Below are positions 1-8,222 of a DNA stretch of 24,087 nucleotides, one piece after another. Both the position numbers and the translations under genes were made by a program. The stretch spans positions 1 to 24,087 of the forward strand of contig JASLCF010000161.1 of the NCBI GenBank assembly GCA_030146155.1. The letters are read 5' to 3'. The DNA comes from Savagea sp. (GTDB lineage: Bacteria; Bacillota; Bacilli; Bacillales_A; Planococcaceae). Below the pieces are notes generated by a model. The model was not told the DNA's origin and made no database searches. It saw only the letters and a program-made list of their open reading frames with translations. Positions within the stretch are counted from its first letter, which is position 1, and the number at the start of each line of letters is the position of its first letter.

Positions 1-34
1 CTTAAAATTGAACCTTGTTAAACACCCAACAATT

Positions 35-63
35 TTGTCAAAACCTTAAGAATCATGTAAACT
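35..63 (+). promoter_or_regulatory. Putative sigma-A promoter of sdaAB-sdaAA(-recG)
   Basis: A TTGTCA -35 box at 35-40 is followed after 17 bases by TAAACT at 58-63, with TG directly before the -10 box. The predicted transcript start near base 70 lies about 27 bases before the sdaAB start codon. Upstream, at 15-19 and 28-32, TTGTT and AACAA could form a weak AT-rich hairpin followed by four T, perhaps the tail of the preceding gene. Inferred from consensus match only. Confidence 0.45.
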
Positions 64-96
64 ACCATTAGTATGAACTATTAAGGGGGACATCTC

Positions 97-759
97 ATGA
101 AATTTAGATCAGTTTTTGAAGTAATCGGTCCAGTGATGGTTGGGCCATCCTCTTCACATACAGCTGGTGCTGCTAGAATTGGACGTGTTGCTCGAAAGTT
201 ATTTGGCCGTCAACCGAAATGGGCAAAAATTTATTTGTATGAGTCTTTCGCTGAAACTTACCAAGGACATGGGACGGATGTTGCAATGATCGGGGGGCTG
301 TTAGGATTTGATACCTTTGATGATCGCATTCGAACATCTTTTGAGTTAGCGCAAGAAGCGGGTATGACTTTTGAGTTTATACCAACGGATGAAGAAAGTG
401 ACCACCCCAATACGGCACGTTTACTCATTGGGGATGAAGAGAGCGAAATGGAATTAGTCGGTATTTCCATCGGTGGCGGGACAATAGAAGTCATCGAGTT
501 AAATGGGTTTACTTTACGATTATCTGGACATTTTCCAGCTTTATTGATTGTGCATAACGATCGTTCTGGTGTTATTGCAAACGTTTCCAATGCAATTGCG
601 GAGCTAGACATTAACATTGCACATATGGAAGTAGGAAGAAAAGAAAAAGGCGAAATGGCTTTAATGGTTATCGAAGTGGACCAAGTCGTTGATGAAGAGT
701 TGATGATTAAATTAAGAGCAATTGAACACGTTACCCAAGTGTCTACATTGGCTGAATAG
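97..759 (+). CDS. sdaAB: L-serine dehydratase, iron-sulfur-dependent, beta subunit
   Basis: Beta subunit of the oxygen-sensitive two-subunit L-serine dehydratase, which deaminates L-serine to pyruvate and ammonia in the cytoplasm. The 220-residue protein has the SDH beta domain first (about 1-145), with the family signature SSSHTAGAARIGR near residues 18-32. A C-terminal ACT domain (about 148-220) begins at FPALLIVHNDRSGV; such domains usually sense or bind amino acids, here probably serine. The ATG is preceded by an AAGGGGG ribosome binding site at 83-89. The gene ends 11 bases before sdaAA, and the sdaAA ribosome binding site AGGAGG overlaps its stop codon, so the two subunits should be translated in step. 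Its place upstream of sdaAA and recG is the usual Bacillales order. The assignment is firm; the regulatory role of the ACT domain is inference. Confidence 0.96.
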   Translation: MKFRSVFEVIGPVMVGPSSSHTAGAARIGRVARKLFGRQPKWAKIYLYESFAETYQGHGTDVAMIGGLLGFDTFDDRIRTSFELAQEAGMTFEFIPTDEESDHPNTARLLIGDEESEMELVGISIGGGTIEVIELNGFTLRLSGHFPALLIVHNDRSGVIANVSNAIAELDINIAHMEVGRKEKGEMALMVIEVDQVVDEELMIKLRAIEHVTQVSTLAE

Positions 760-770
760 GAGGAACATTC

Positions 771-1652
771 ATGGATGTATTATTTACAACGGTAAAAGAA
801 TTAGTTGCAGTAGCAAATGAAAAAAAGCTGCCTTTAAGTGAAATTATGATTTTACAAGAGCAAATGTTGACAAGGAAGTCACGTGAAGAAATCATTCAAC
901 AAATGGATCATAATTTAACAGTAATGGAACAAGCTGTTGAAAAAGGATTAAAAGGAGTCGCTTCGCCAACAGGGTTAACGGGAGGCGATGCAGTATTAAT
1001 GGATGCCTATATTAAAAAAGGGAATACATTATCGGGTGAATTTATATTAGATGCAGTTGCTAAAGCTGTTGCAACAAATGAAGTAAACGCTGCAATGGGC
1101 TTGATTTGTGCAACGCCAACAGCCGGAGCTGCTGGTATTGTTCCTGGCGTATTGTTCGCAGCAAAAGAAAAATTACAACCTACACGTGAACAAATGATTA
1201 ATTTTTTATTTACCTCAGGTGCATTTGGTTTTGTTGTGGCTAATAATGCCTCTATTTCTGGAGCAGCTGGAGGTTGTCAAGCAGAGACGGGATCAGCAGG
1301 TTCTATGGCTGCAGCTGCCCTTGTAGAAATGGCGGGTGGGACTCCACAACAAAGTGCAGAGGCCTTTTCAATAGTTATGAAGAATATGTTAGGTCTTGTA
1401 TGTGACCCCGTTGCAGGATTAGTTGAAGTTCCTTGTGTAAAAAGAAATGCAATGGGAGCAGCTAAAGCATTTGTTGGAGCAGATATGGCGTTAGCAGGTA
1501 TTGTGAGTCGTATTCCTACAGATGAAGTGATTGAAGCGATGCACAAAATTGGGCAGTCCATGCATCCTGATTTGAAAGAAACAGCTCGCGGGGGACTAGC
1601 TACAACACCGACTGGAAAACGACTCCAAGCAGAAATTTTTGGAGAGAAATAA
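771..1652 (+). CDS. sdaAA: L-serine dehydratase, iron-sulfur-dependent, alpha subunit
   Basis: Catalytic alpha subunit that holds the [4Fe-4S] cluster and, with SdaAB, converts L-serine to pyruvate and ammonia. The 293 residues are a single SDH alpha domain, glycine- and alanine-rich in the middle (ATPTAGAAGIVPG near 114-126, GGCQAETGSAGS near 167-178). Cysteines 169, 211 and 222 are the likely cluster ligands. Their 42- and 11-residue spacing matches, as I recall it, the three cluster cysteines of the characterised Legionella enzyme. An AGGAGG ribosome binding site at 758-763 fits the ATG at 771. The gene runs into recG with a five-base gap, so recG is probably co-transcribed. Length is typical of the two-subunit type found in Bacillota. 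Confidence 0.96.
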   Translation: MDVLFTTVKELVAVANEKKLPLSEIMILQEQMLTRKSREEIIQQMDHNLTVMEQAVEKGLKGVASPTGLTGGDAVLMDAYIKKGNTLSGEFILDAVAKAVATNEVNAAMGLICATPTAGAAGIVPGVLFAAKEKLQPTREQMINFLFTSGAFGFVVANNASISGAAGGCQAETGSAGSMAAAALVEMAGGTPQQSAEAFSIVMKNMLGLVCDPVAGLVEVPCVKRNAMGAAKAFVGADMALAGIVSRIPTDEVIEAMHKIGQSMHPDLKETARGGLATTPTGKRLQAEIFGEK

Positions 1653-1657
1653 ATTCG

Positions 1658-3706
1658 ATGACGATTCGACTTAAAGATGCTGTTTCTATCTTACCGGGAG
1701 TGGGGCCAGCAACAGTAGAAAAATTAAAGCAATTAAAAATTGAAACAGTCGAACAATTGATATTTACTTTTCCAAGTCGTCATCATGACTACACGCTGAG
1801 AGATTTGAATGAAGTGCAACACAATGAAATCATAACTGTAGAAGGTACGATTGAATCTCAGCCTACTGTATTTTTTTCCGGTCGTGGGAAATCTCGTCTT
1901 CAAATTCATTTACGTGTAAAAGAACATCTCATCAAAGTTGTGTTTTTTAATCAGCATTATTTAAAAGATCGTTTTTCACCAGGAGATTTGATTACGGTTT
2001 CAGGGAAGTGGGATAAAGGTAGACAATCAATTACAGCCAATAAATGGTTTGCAGGCCCCCAAGATGATAATCAGCATTTTGAACCTGTTTATCGATTAAA
2101 AGGCTTGTTTCATCAAAAAACTTTTCGGAATTTTGTGCAACAAGCTTTAGAAGAAGTAGAAGGGCAATTGAGCGAACCGCTAGCAAGTCAGTTATTACAA
2201 CAACACCAACTACTTGACATTCACCGGGCGGTTCACGCAATTCACTTTCCCAAGGAACCTGACGAACGAAAAAAAGCAGAGTATCGATTTGCCTATGAAG
2301 AACTCTTTTTCTTTCAATTGAAAATGATGGCTATGAAAAAAAAGAGAAAGCAGGCCAATACAGGACGTGTAATTGCCTATGATATTGAACGATTAAAAAC
2401 ATTTATTCAATCATTACCCTTTGAAATGACTAGTGCACAAAAAAAAGTGGTCAATGAGATTTGTGCAGACTTAAAAAGTACAGTGCGAATGAATCGTCTG
2501 TTACAAGGAGATGTGGGTTCAGGTAAGACAGTCGTTGCTGCAACAGCTATTTATGCGGCCTTTACTGCAGGTAAACAAAGTGCTTTTATGGCACCCACTG
2601 AAATCTTAGCCGAACAACATGCAGCAACTCTAGCAGAATGGTTAGCGCCTTTCAACGTTCGTCTCGCTTTTTTATCAGGTTCAACGAAAGCCAAAGACCG
2701 TAAGCAAATCATCACAGCACTTGAATCAGGTGAAATTGACGTATTGATTGGAACTCATGCGTTAATTCAACCTGATGTGGTTTTTCAATCGTTAGGTTTA
2801 GTCATAACAGATGAACAGCATCGTTTTGGTGTAGAACAAAGACGAATCTTAAAAGATAAAGGAGACCAACCCGATGTATTGTTTATGACAGCAACACCGA
2901 TTCCGCGTACGCTAGCAGTCACCACATTTGGAGAAATGGATGTATCCATCATTGATGAATTACCAGCAGGTCGTCAGGAAATTGAAACTTACTGGATGAA
3001 GGAAGACGCTTTACCTGCATTACTCAGACGAATGGAAAAAGAGTTGTCAGAAGGACGACAAGCTTATGTCATTTGTCCATTGATTGAGGAGTCCGATACA
3101 TTAGAGGTTCAGAATGCGATTGATGTGTACAATCAACTCACCCAATATTATGGTGAACGTCAAACTGTCGGACTGATGCATGGTAAATTACACCACGAAA
3201 TGAAAGATGAAGTGATGCGAGAATTTTCAGAAGGAAAAATCGATGTATTGGTTTCAACAACTGTTGTTGAGGTTGGAGTGAATGTTCCAAATGCTACATT
3301 CATGTTGATTTATGACGCAACTCGTTTCGGTCTTGCGCAACTTCACCAATTAAGAGGTAGAATAGGTCGTGGATCCCATCAGTCTTATTGTATTTTACTT
3401 GCGGATCCTAAAAATGATGAAGGCAGAGAGCGCATGCAGTCGATGGTCAATACGACAGATGGTTTTATTCTTGCAGAAAAAGATTTAGAACTACGAGGTA
3501 GTGGAGATTTGTTCGGGACAAAACAAAGTGGTATTCCCGACTTTCAATTCGCTGATCCAATCAAGCAACTTTCATTAGTGATGCAAGCTCAGCGAGATGC
3601 AGAGAGGCTATTAAATGACGAACAATTTATGGCAAGTCAAGAAGGATTGAAATTAAGGGAATACCTAAAAAAACACGCTGTTCTAGAAGGCGAAAGAATT
3701 GATTAA
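1658..3706 (+). CDS. recG: ATP-dependent DNA helicase RecG
   Basis: Branch-migrating helicase that remodels stalled replication forks and Holliday junctions. The 682-residue protein has the normal order. An N-terminal wedge/OB domain (about 1-150) opens with a helix-hairpin-helix-like LPGVGPATVEKL near 12-23. The first RecA-like domain follows, with Walker A GDVGSGKT at 284-291 and the superfamily 2 motif DEQH at 385-388, then MTATPIPRTL. The second RecA-like domain carries QLRGRIGRG. The C-terminal TRG-like segment contains GSGDLFGTKQSG. The GGAGAG that serves as ribosome binding site (1641-1646) lies inside the end of sdaAA, and only five bases separate the genes. Length is as expected and there are no missing motifs. 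After its stop, a separate promoter starts the lipid operon. Confidence 0.97.
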   Translation: MTIRLKDAVSILPGVGPATVEKLKQLKIETVEQLIFTFPSRHHDYTLRDLNEVQHNEIITVEGTIESQPTVFFSGRGKSRLQIHLRVKEHLIKVVFFNQHYLKDRFSPGDLITVSGKWDKGRQSITANKWFAGPQDDNQHFEPVYRLKGLFHQKTFRNFVQQALEEVEGQLSEPLASQLLQQHQLLDIHRAVHAIHFPKEPDERKKAEYRFAYEELFFFQLKMMAMKKKRKQANTGRVIAYDIERLKTFIQSLPFEMTSAQKKVVNEICADLKSTVRMNRLLQGDVGSGKTVVAATAIYAAFTAGKQSAFMAPTEILAEQHAATLAEWLAPFNVRLAFLSGSTKAKDRKQIITALESGEIDVLIGTHALIQPDVVFQSLGLVITDEQHRFGVEQRRILKDKGDQPDVLFMTATPIPRTLAVTTFGEMDVSIIDELPAGRQEIETYWMKEDALPALLRRMEKELSEGRQAYVICPLIEESDTLEVQNAIDVYNQLTQYYGERQTVGLMHGKLHHEMKDEVMREFSEGKIDVLVSTTVVEVGVNVPNATFMLIYDATRFGLAQLHQLRGRIGRGSHQSYCILLADPKNDEGRERMQSMVNTTDGFILAEKDLELRGSGDLFGTKQSGIPDFQFADPIKQLSLVMQAQRDAERLLNDEQFMASQEGLKLREYLKKHAVLEGERID

Positions 3707-3739
3707 AGAATGAAAGCATTAAGTTTGAACAGAAAAGAC

Positions 3740-3768
3740 TTGCAATGTAAAAATAAAGTTTATATACT
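3740..3768 (+). promoter_or_regulatory. Sigma-A promoter of the fapR-plsX-fabD-fabG-acpP operon
   Basis: TTGCAA at 3740-3745 and TATACT at 3763-3768 are separated by exactly 17 bases, a near-consensus vegetative promoter. The expected transcript start (about 3775) is some 30 bases before the fapR ATG at 3806. It lies inside the putative FapR operator, giving the geometry expected for autorepression. It also argues against a longer fapR beginning at the ATG at 3710. Confidence 0.72.
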
Positions 3769-3772
3769 GTTC

Positions 3773-3790
3773 ATAGGACCAAGTGCTAAT
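3773..3790 (+). promoter_or_regulatory. Putative FapR operator
   Basis: The 18-base element ATAGGACCAAGTGCTAAT contains an imperfect dyad, TAGGAC-CAA-GTGCTA, with one mismatched pair. On the other strand it reads ATTAGCACTTGGTCCTAT, which resembles my recollection of FapR sites in Bacillus (ATTAGTAC followed by a half-site containing GTC and TAAT). It sits directly after the -10 box, over the predicted transcript start of fapR itself. FapR is known in Bacillus subtilis to repress its own operon. Assignment is by motif resemblance and position. Confidence 0.55.
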
Positions 3791-3805
3791 TGGAAAGGTG
3801 ATGGA

Positions 3806-4384
3806 ATGAAGCTAAAGAAAAAAGAGCGTCAGCAACTGCTGCTTGAACTTCTTGAAACCAATCCATTTTATACAGATGAAGAGTTGGCAAAAGAGTTTGG
3901 AGTAAGTGTTCAAACCATTCGTTTGGATCGAATGGAATGTCAGATTCCAGAGTTGAGAGAACGGATGAAAGATGTTGCGACTAAAAACTTTTCGGATCAA
4001 GTGAAGGCTATTCAATCTGAAGAGGTCATAGGAGATATTGTCACTATAGAGTTAGATAAAACAGCGATATCCATTTTTGATGTGACAGAAGAACATGTTT
4101 TTATTCGTAATAAAATTGCAAGAGGTCACCATCTATTCGCACAAGCAAATTCACTTGCAGTAGCAGTCATGAATGATGACTTAGCACTGACGGTGAAATC
4201 GAGTGTAACATTCGTAGCACCTGTTCATGCGGGAGATCGTGTCATTGCACGTGCAACGGTACGGGAAGAAAAAACTGAAAAAAATCGTACAATCGTAGAA
4301 ATTGAATCGATGGTTGAGCGACGTGTCGTATTTACCGGTACATTTGAGATGTACCGTTCAAACGATAAGAAAGGAGTCCAATGA
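3806..4384 (+). CDS. fapR: Malonyl-CoA-responsive transcriptional repressor of lipid synthesis, FapR
   Basis: Repressor of fatty acid and phospholipid synthesis genes in Bacillales; malonyl-CoA binding releases it from DNA. The 192-residue protein has an N-terminal helix-turn-helix (about 20-45, TDEELAKEFGVSVQTIRLDR) and a C-terminal hot-dog domain (about 72-185). The conserved ARGHHLFAQANSLA stretch lies at 105-118. Phe99 and Arg106 fall at the positions I recall as malonyl-CoA contacts in the Bacillus subtilis protein. I chose the ATG at 3806 because an AAAGGTG site ends five bases before it, its N-terminus matches the family, and the promoter and operator lie between it and the upstream in-frame ATG at 3710. 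The stop codon overlaps the start of plsX (TGATG). It is the first gene of the operon it should control. Confidence 0.95.
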   Translation: MKLKKKERQQLLLELLETNPFYTDEELAKEFGVSVQTIRLDRMECQIPELRERMKDVATKNFSDQVKAIQSEEVIGDIVTIELDKTAISIFDVTEEHVFIRNKIARGHHLFAQANSLAVAVMNDDLALTVKSSVTFVAPVHAGDRVIARATVREEKTEKNRTIVEIESMVERRVVFTGTFEMYRSNDKKGVQ

Positions 4385-5373
4385 TGAAATTAGCTGTAGA
4401 TGCAATGGGAGGCGACCATGCACCTGAACAAATTATTTTAGGTGTTTATGAAGGGTTAGCTGAATTTCCTCAATTGCATATTCAATTATACGGGAATGAA
4501 GAAGCGATGAAACCATTCATTCAGGGGACTCATGAAAGATTAACAATTATTCATTGTACTGAAAAAATAGAGGCAGAGGATGAGCCGGTTCGTGCAATCC
4601 GTCGAAAGAAAGACGCTTCTATGGTGCGCGCTTGTCACGCTGTGAAAGAAGGAGAAGCAGATGCTGCTCTTTCAGCGGGAAATACAGGGGCTTTGATGGC
4701 TGCAGGATTATTTATTGTTGGCCGTATTCAAGGAGTTGACAGACCTGCATTATCACCGACATTACCTACTAAAGATGGCAAAGGCTTCGTTTTTCTTGAC
4801 GTAGGAGCAAATGCTGATTGTAAACCTGAAAACCTCTTACAATTTGGCATTATGGGTTCCATTTATGCTGAAAAAGTACGTGGAATAACACGTCCTCGTG
4901 TAGGGTTGTTAAACATTGGTACAGAAGCTGGAAAAGGAAATGAATTAGTGAAGCATGCTTATGAATTACTTGAAAATGCGCCGATTCACTTTATTGGAAA
5001 TGTCGAATCTAGAGATTTATTAGATGGCGTGGCAGATGTTGTGATTACAGATGGTTTTACAGGAAATATGGTTTTAAAAACATTAGAAGGAACAGCGATG
5101 AGTTTATTTTCATTATTGAAAGATGCTTTCATGTCTTCCACAAAAACGAAAATAGCAGCTGCACTTGTTAAAAATGATTTGAAAGAGATTAAAAATATGA
5201 TGGACTACACTGAATATGGTGGTGCAGGGTTATTCGGTTTAAATGCCCCAGTTATTAAAGCACATGGTTCTTCAAATGCGAATGCAATCTTTAATGCGAT
5301 TCGTCAAGCAGTGACAATGATGGAACATGATGTTACTGCTAAGATGAAGGAAGTTATTCATAAGGGGGAGTAA
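4384..5373 (+). CDS. plsX: Phosphate acyltransferase PlsX
   Basis: Converts acyl-ACP and phosphate to acyl-phosphate, the donor that PlsY uses to acylate glycerol-3-phosphate. It therefore links fatty acid synthesis to membrane phospholipids, as a peripheral membrane enzyme. The protein (329 residues) opens with the family hallmark MKLAVDAMGGDHAPEQ and later carries SAGNTGALMA, DVGANADC and a TDGFTGNM stretch typical of PlsX. Two adjacent ATGs (4381 and 4384) are possible. I prefer 4384 because the AAGGAG site at 4371-4376 is then seven bases away rather than four, and the protein begins as its homologues do. It overlaps the fapR stop by one base, which indicates translational coupling, and ends three bases before fabD. 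Confidence 0.96.
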   Translation: MKLAVDAMGGDHAPEQIILGVYEGLAEFPQLHIQLYGNEEAMKPFIQGTHERLTIIHCTEKIEAEDEPVRAIRRKKDASMVRACHAVKEGEADAALSAGNTGALMAAGLFIVGRIQGVDRPALSPTLPTKDGKGFVFLDVGANADCKPENLLQFGIMGSIYAEKVRGITRPRVGLLNIGTEAGKGNELVKHAYELLENAPIHFIGNVESRDLLDGVADVVITDGFTGNMVLKTLEGTAMSLFSLLKDAFMSSTKTKIAAALVKNDLKEIKNMMDYTEYGGAGLFGLNAPVIKAHGSSNANAIFNAIRQAVTMMEHDVTAKMKEVIHKGE

Positions 5374-5376
5374 GGG

Positions 5377-6324
5377 ATGAAAATTGCGTTTGTGTTTCCT
5401 GGTCAAGGGTCACAAAAAGTTGGAATGGGAGCCCAATTGATCGAGGATTTTTCTGCATGTCAAACGCTTGCTGATATAGCCAAAGAACAAGTGGCGGCAC
5501 CTTTTCTGGAGGCCATGTTAGAGGGACCTATTGAACAATTGACTGTTACAAGCTATACACAACCTGCTTTATTGACAGTTGGCACAATGATTGCCAATGA
5601 ATTGATGCATGCGGGGATTCGACCAGACTATGTTGCAGGTCACAGTTTAGGAGAATATACTGCACTTGTGGCCGCTAATGTATTGTCTTTTGAGGACGGT
5701 GTGCGTGCGGTATATGAACGCGGTTTACATATGGAAGCAGCAGTACCTCAAGGACAAGGCGCGATGGCCGCTGTTTTAGGTAGTGATTCTGAGACGATTG
5801 AAAATATTGCTGCACAAGTGAATCTAGAACATCCTGTGCAACTGGCGAATTATAATTGTCCTGGTCAAGTAGTACTTTCGGGTACAACTACCGGTGTGCA
5901 ACTAGCCTCTGAACAATTGAAAGAACAAGGTGTTCGTCGGATCATTCCCTTACAAGTGAGCGGGCCATTCCATTCTTCATTAATGAAAGAGGCAGCGAAA
6001 GAATTGGCAGAAACCTTGCGCACAGTTGATTTTAGTCCGGCAACAATTCCGGTGGTCGCAAATGTCAACGCTGAAGTGGTGACTGATCCTAAACAAATCG
6101 AAGAACAACTCATTCAACAACTTTATTCTCCTGTCTTATGGGAACAAAGTGTACGCCAGTTAATTGATCTGGGTGTCACTCATTTCATTGAATGTGGACC
6201 GGGTAAAGTGTTGAATGGACTCATCAAAAAAATCGATCGACAAGTGCATACATTTGCCATTGAGGATACAGAGTCATTACAGTTTGTCATTGAAGAATTA
6301 AGGGGTGAACGCAGTGAGGTTTGA
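5377..6324 (+). CDS. fabD: Malonyl-CoA:ACP transacylase FabD
   Basis: Transfers the malonyl group from malonyl-CoA to acyl carrier protein, supplying the extender unit for fatty acid elongation. The 315-residue protein shows the family start FVFPGQGSQKVGMG, the nucleophile motif GHSLGE with Ser90, and the catalytic histidine in GPFHS (His199). Length is within a few residues of the Bacillus subtilis enzyme. The ribosome binding site AAGGGGGAG at 5362-5370 lies at the end of plsX. The last 11 bases overlap fabG, whose ribosome binding site is inside fabD. Since FabD consumes malonyl-CoA, the FapR ligand, its place in the FapR operon gives a direct metabolic feedback. Confidence 0.97.
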   Translation: MKIAFVFPGQGSQKVGMGAQLIEDFSACQTLADIAKEQVAAPFLEAMLEGPIEQLTVTSYTQPALLTVGTMIANELMHAGIRPDYVAGHSLGEYTALVAANVLSFEDGVRAVYERGLHMEAAVPQGQGAMAAVLGSDSETIENIAAQVNLEHPVQLANYNCPGQVVLSGTTTGVQLASEQLKEQGVRRIIPLQVSGPFHSSLMKEAAKELAETLRTVDFSPATIPVVANVNAEVVTDPKQIEEQLIQQLYSPVLWEQSVRQLIDLGVTHFIECGPGKVLNGLIKKIDRQVHTFAIEDTESLQFVIEELRGERSEV

Positions 6325-7057
6325 TCAAAAAGTTGCGATTGTTACTGGAGCGTCTCGAGGTATTGGCGCAGAGATTGCGAAAAAGTTAAGCGCTCAAGGT
6401 GCAAAAGTAGTCGTCAATTATAGTGGTAATCAAGATTTGGCTGAAGCGGTAGTCCAAGACATTAAGTCGGCAGGTGGTGATGCATTTGCTTATCAAGCCA
6501 ACGTCGCTTCGGCTGAAGAAGTGAAAGGTTTAGTTGAAGCAACGCTCGCTACATATGGAGCTGTTCATTTTCTAGTGAATAACGCAGGGATTACGAAAGA
6601 TAATTTAATCATGCGGATGAAAGAAGATGAATTTGATGACGTGATTGCTATTAACCTTAAAGGTGTCTTCAATACGACAAAAGCAGTCACTCGCCCGATG
6701 ATGAAAAATAGATTCGGTCGAATTGTCAACGTCGCTTCCATTGTCGGAGTAAGTGGAAACGCAGGGCAAGCGAATTATGTTGCGGCTAAAGCAGGCGTCA
6801 TTGGGTTAACAAAAACAACAGCGTTAGAGTTAGCTAGTCGAAATATTAATGTCAATGCTGTTGCTCCAGGCTTTATTCAAACAGATATGACTGATGTTTT
6901 GCCAGAAGAAGTAAAAGAACAACTGCTTGAACGTATTCCACTCCACCGTTTAGGAACTGCAGAAGATGTTGCGCATGCTGTATGTTTTTTATTGTCAGAG
7001 GAAGCAACTTATCTAACAGGACAGACGTTACATATAGATGGTGGAATGGTCATGTAA
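6314..7057 (+). CDS. fabG: 3-oxoacyl-[acyl-carrier-protein] reductase FabG
   Basis: NADPH-dependent reductase for the first reduction step of each fatty acid elongation cycle. It is a short-chain dehydrogenase of 247 residues with the cofactor motif TGASRGIG at 11-18, the NNAG motif, and the catalytic triad Ser142, Tyr155 and Lys159 (YVAAK). The C-terminal DGGMVM ending is typical. I chose the GTG at 6314 because the AGGGGTG site ends six bases before it. An in-frame GTG at 6305 is part of that site itself and would add three residues. The start lies inside fabD, so the two are probably translationally coupled. Next is acpP after a 33-base gap. Confidence 0.96.
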   Translation: MRFDQKVAIVTGASRGIGAEIAKKLSAQGAKVVVNYSGNQDLAEAVVQDIKSAGGDAFAYQANVASAEEVKGLVEATLATYGAVHFLVNNAGITKDNLIMRMKEDEFDDVIAINLKGVFNTTKAVTRPMMKNRFGRIVNVASIVGVSGNAGQANYVAAKAGVIGLTKTTALELASRNINVNAVAPGFIQTDMTDVLPEEVKEQLLERIPLHRLGTAEDVAHAVCFLLSEEATYLTGQTLHIDGGMVM

Positions 7058-7090
7058 TCAGAAGATTGTCATTGAGAGGAGGTGAATGAA

Positions 7091-7324
7091 ATGGCTACAG
7101 TTTTAGAAAGAGTCACTAAAGTAGTCGTTGATCGCTTAAGCGTTGACGAATCAAAAGTAACTGCTGAAGCTTCATTCCGTGAGGATTTAGGAGCTGATTC
7201 ACTAGATGTTGTTGAGTTAGTAATGGAGCTTGAAGATGAATTTGATATGGAAATTTCAGATGAGGATGCTGAAAAAATCGCAACAGTTGGAGATGCGGTT
7301 AAATATATCGAAAGTTTAAGTTAA
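7091..7324 (+). CDS. acpP: Acyl carrier protein
   Basis: Small acidic carrier (77 residues) to which growing fatty acids are attached through 4'-phosphopantetheine. The attachment site is Ser37 in the motif GADSLDVVELV. A perfect GGAGGTG site at 7078-7084 stands six bases before the ATG at 7091, which gives the usual MATVLERV start. It is the last gene of the lipid operon; rnc follows after a gap with its own promoter. Only a weak hairpin (7362-7378, six pairs, few T) is visible after it, so read-through into rnc is likely. Confidence 0.97.
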   Translation: MATVLERVTKVVVDRLSVDESKVTAEASFREDLGADSLDVVELVMELEDEFDMEISDEDAEKIATVGDAVKYIESLS

Positions 7325-7410
7325 TCAATACTGATAAGAAATCATCACACCTACTGATGACAAGGCTAGTTCAGCTTTTCATTCGTTCAAGGTGGATGAT
7401 TTTTTTCTTT

Positions 7411-7439
7411 TTGCAACTGAAGGCGAATCCCTGTAAAAT
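7411..7439 (+). promoter_or_regulatory. Putative sigma-A promoter of rnc-smc-ftsY
   Basis: TTGCAA at 7411-7416 and TAAAAT at 7434-7439 are 17 bases apart. The predicted start near 7446 gives a short leader before the rnc ATG at 7473. A T-rich run precedes the -35 box. Confidence 0.55.
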
Positions 7440-7472
7440 AGATAAGGATGACAGAAGTAAAGGATGGAGATT

Positions 7473-8207
7473 ATGACCAAATCGAAACAATTGAATACAT
7501 TAAATCGTAACCCTGCTGTTTTGAAATTAATGGAACAGTTGCAACAACATGTGGGCGTTTCTTTTGACAATGTTCAACTCTTAATTACTGCATTTACACA
7601 TTCTTCTTATGTGAATGAACACCGTAAAATGAAATATGAGGATAACGAACGTTTAGAGTTCTTAGGAGATGCAGTACTCGAACTGGGTGTCTCTCAATAT
7701 TTATACGATCATCATCCGCATAAATCAGAAGGCGAACTCACTAAGCTTCGTGCTTCCATCGTCTGTGAACCTTCGTTAGTTCAATTTACAAAAGAGTTGA
7801 AATTAGAGCCTTATATTTTACTTGGCAAAGGTGAAGAGTTAACGGGTGGACGAACTCGACCTGCATTACTAGCAGATGTCTTTGAATCGTTTGTGGGAGC
7901 CTTGTTTTTAGATCAAGGAATGCCTGCAGTTCAACAAATTTTACAACGTGTTGTGTTTCCGAAAATTGAGAATGATGCTTTTTCGCATGTGATGGATTAT
8001 AAAAGCCAATTACAAGAAATTGTTCAACATCATGATTATGGCCAATTGCATTATCAAATTATTGAAGAAATTGGTCCAGCCCATGCGAAAGAGTTTGTCA
8101 CTGAAGTAGCCATTAATCAAAAGGTAGTCGGAAAAGGAACTGGTCGCTCAAAAAAAGAAGCTGAGCAAGAAGCCGCTCGTCAAGCGATTGCTTCAATTCA
8201 AAAATAG
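7473..8207 (+). CDS. rnc: Ribonuclease III
   Basis: Double-strand-specific endoribonuclease that processes rRNA precursors, the SRP RNA and structured mRNAs. The 244-residue protein has the catalytic domain first, with the signature NERLEFLGDAVLE from residue 58 (metal-binding Glu62 and Asp66). A C-terminal double-stranded RNA binding domain runs from about 175 (DYKSQLQE) to the end and carries GKGTGRSKKEAEQEAA. The ATG at 7473 has an AAAGGA site eight bases upstream; the in-frame ATG at 7464 would overlap that site. Its position ahead of smc and ftsY is the standard Bacillales order, and processing of SRP RNA links it to the SRP genes downstream. An AGGAGGGG site for smc follows its stop. 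Confidence 0.97.
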   Translation: MTKSKQLNTLNRNPAVLKLMEQLQQHVGVSFDNVQLLITAFTHSSYVNEHRKMKYEDNERLEFLGDAVLELGVSQYLYDHHPHKSEGELTKLRASIVCEPSLVQFTKELKLEPYILLGKGEELTGGRTRPALLADVFESFVGALFLDQGMPAVQQILQRVVFPKIENDAFSHVMDYKSQLQEIVQHHDYGQLHYQIIEEIGPAHAKEFVTEVAINQKVVGKGTGRSKKEAEQEAARQAIASIQK

Positions 8208-8222
8208 TCAGGAGGGGAAGAT

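Noticed and set aside
3710..3805. N-terminal extension of FapR by 32 residues from the ATG at 3710
   Set aside because: The stretch contains the promoter and operator, has no ribosome binding site and no match to the family; FapR proteins start near the ATG at 3806.
7362..7379. Possible terminator between acpP and rnc
   Set aside because: Six-pair stem with a G-T pair, five-base loop and only four T; too weak to call.
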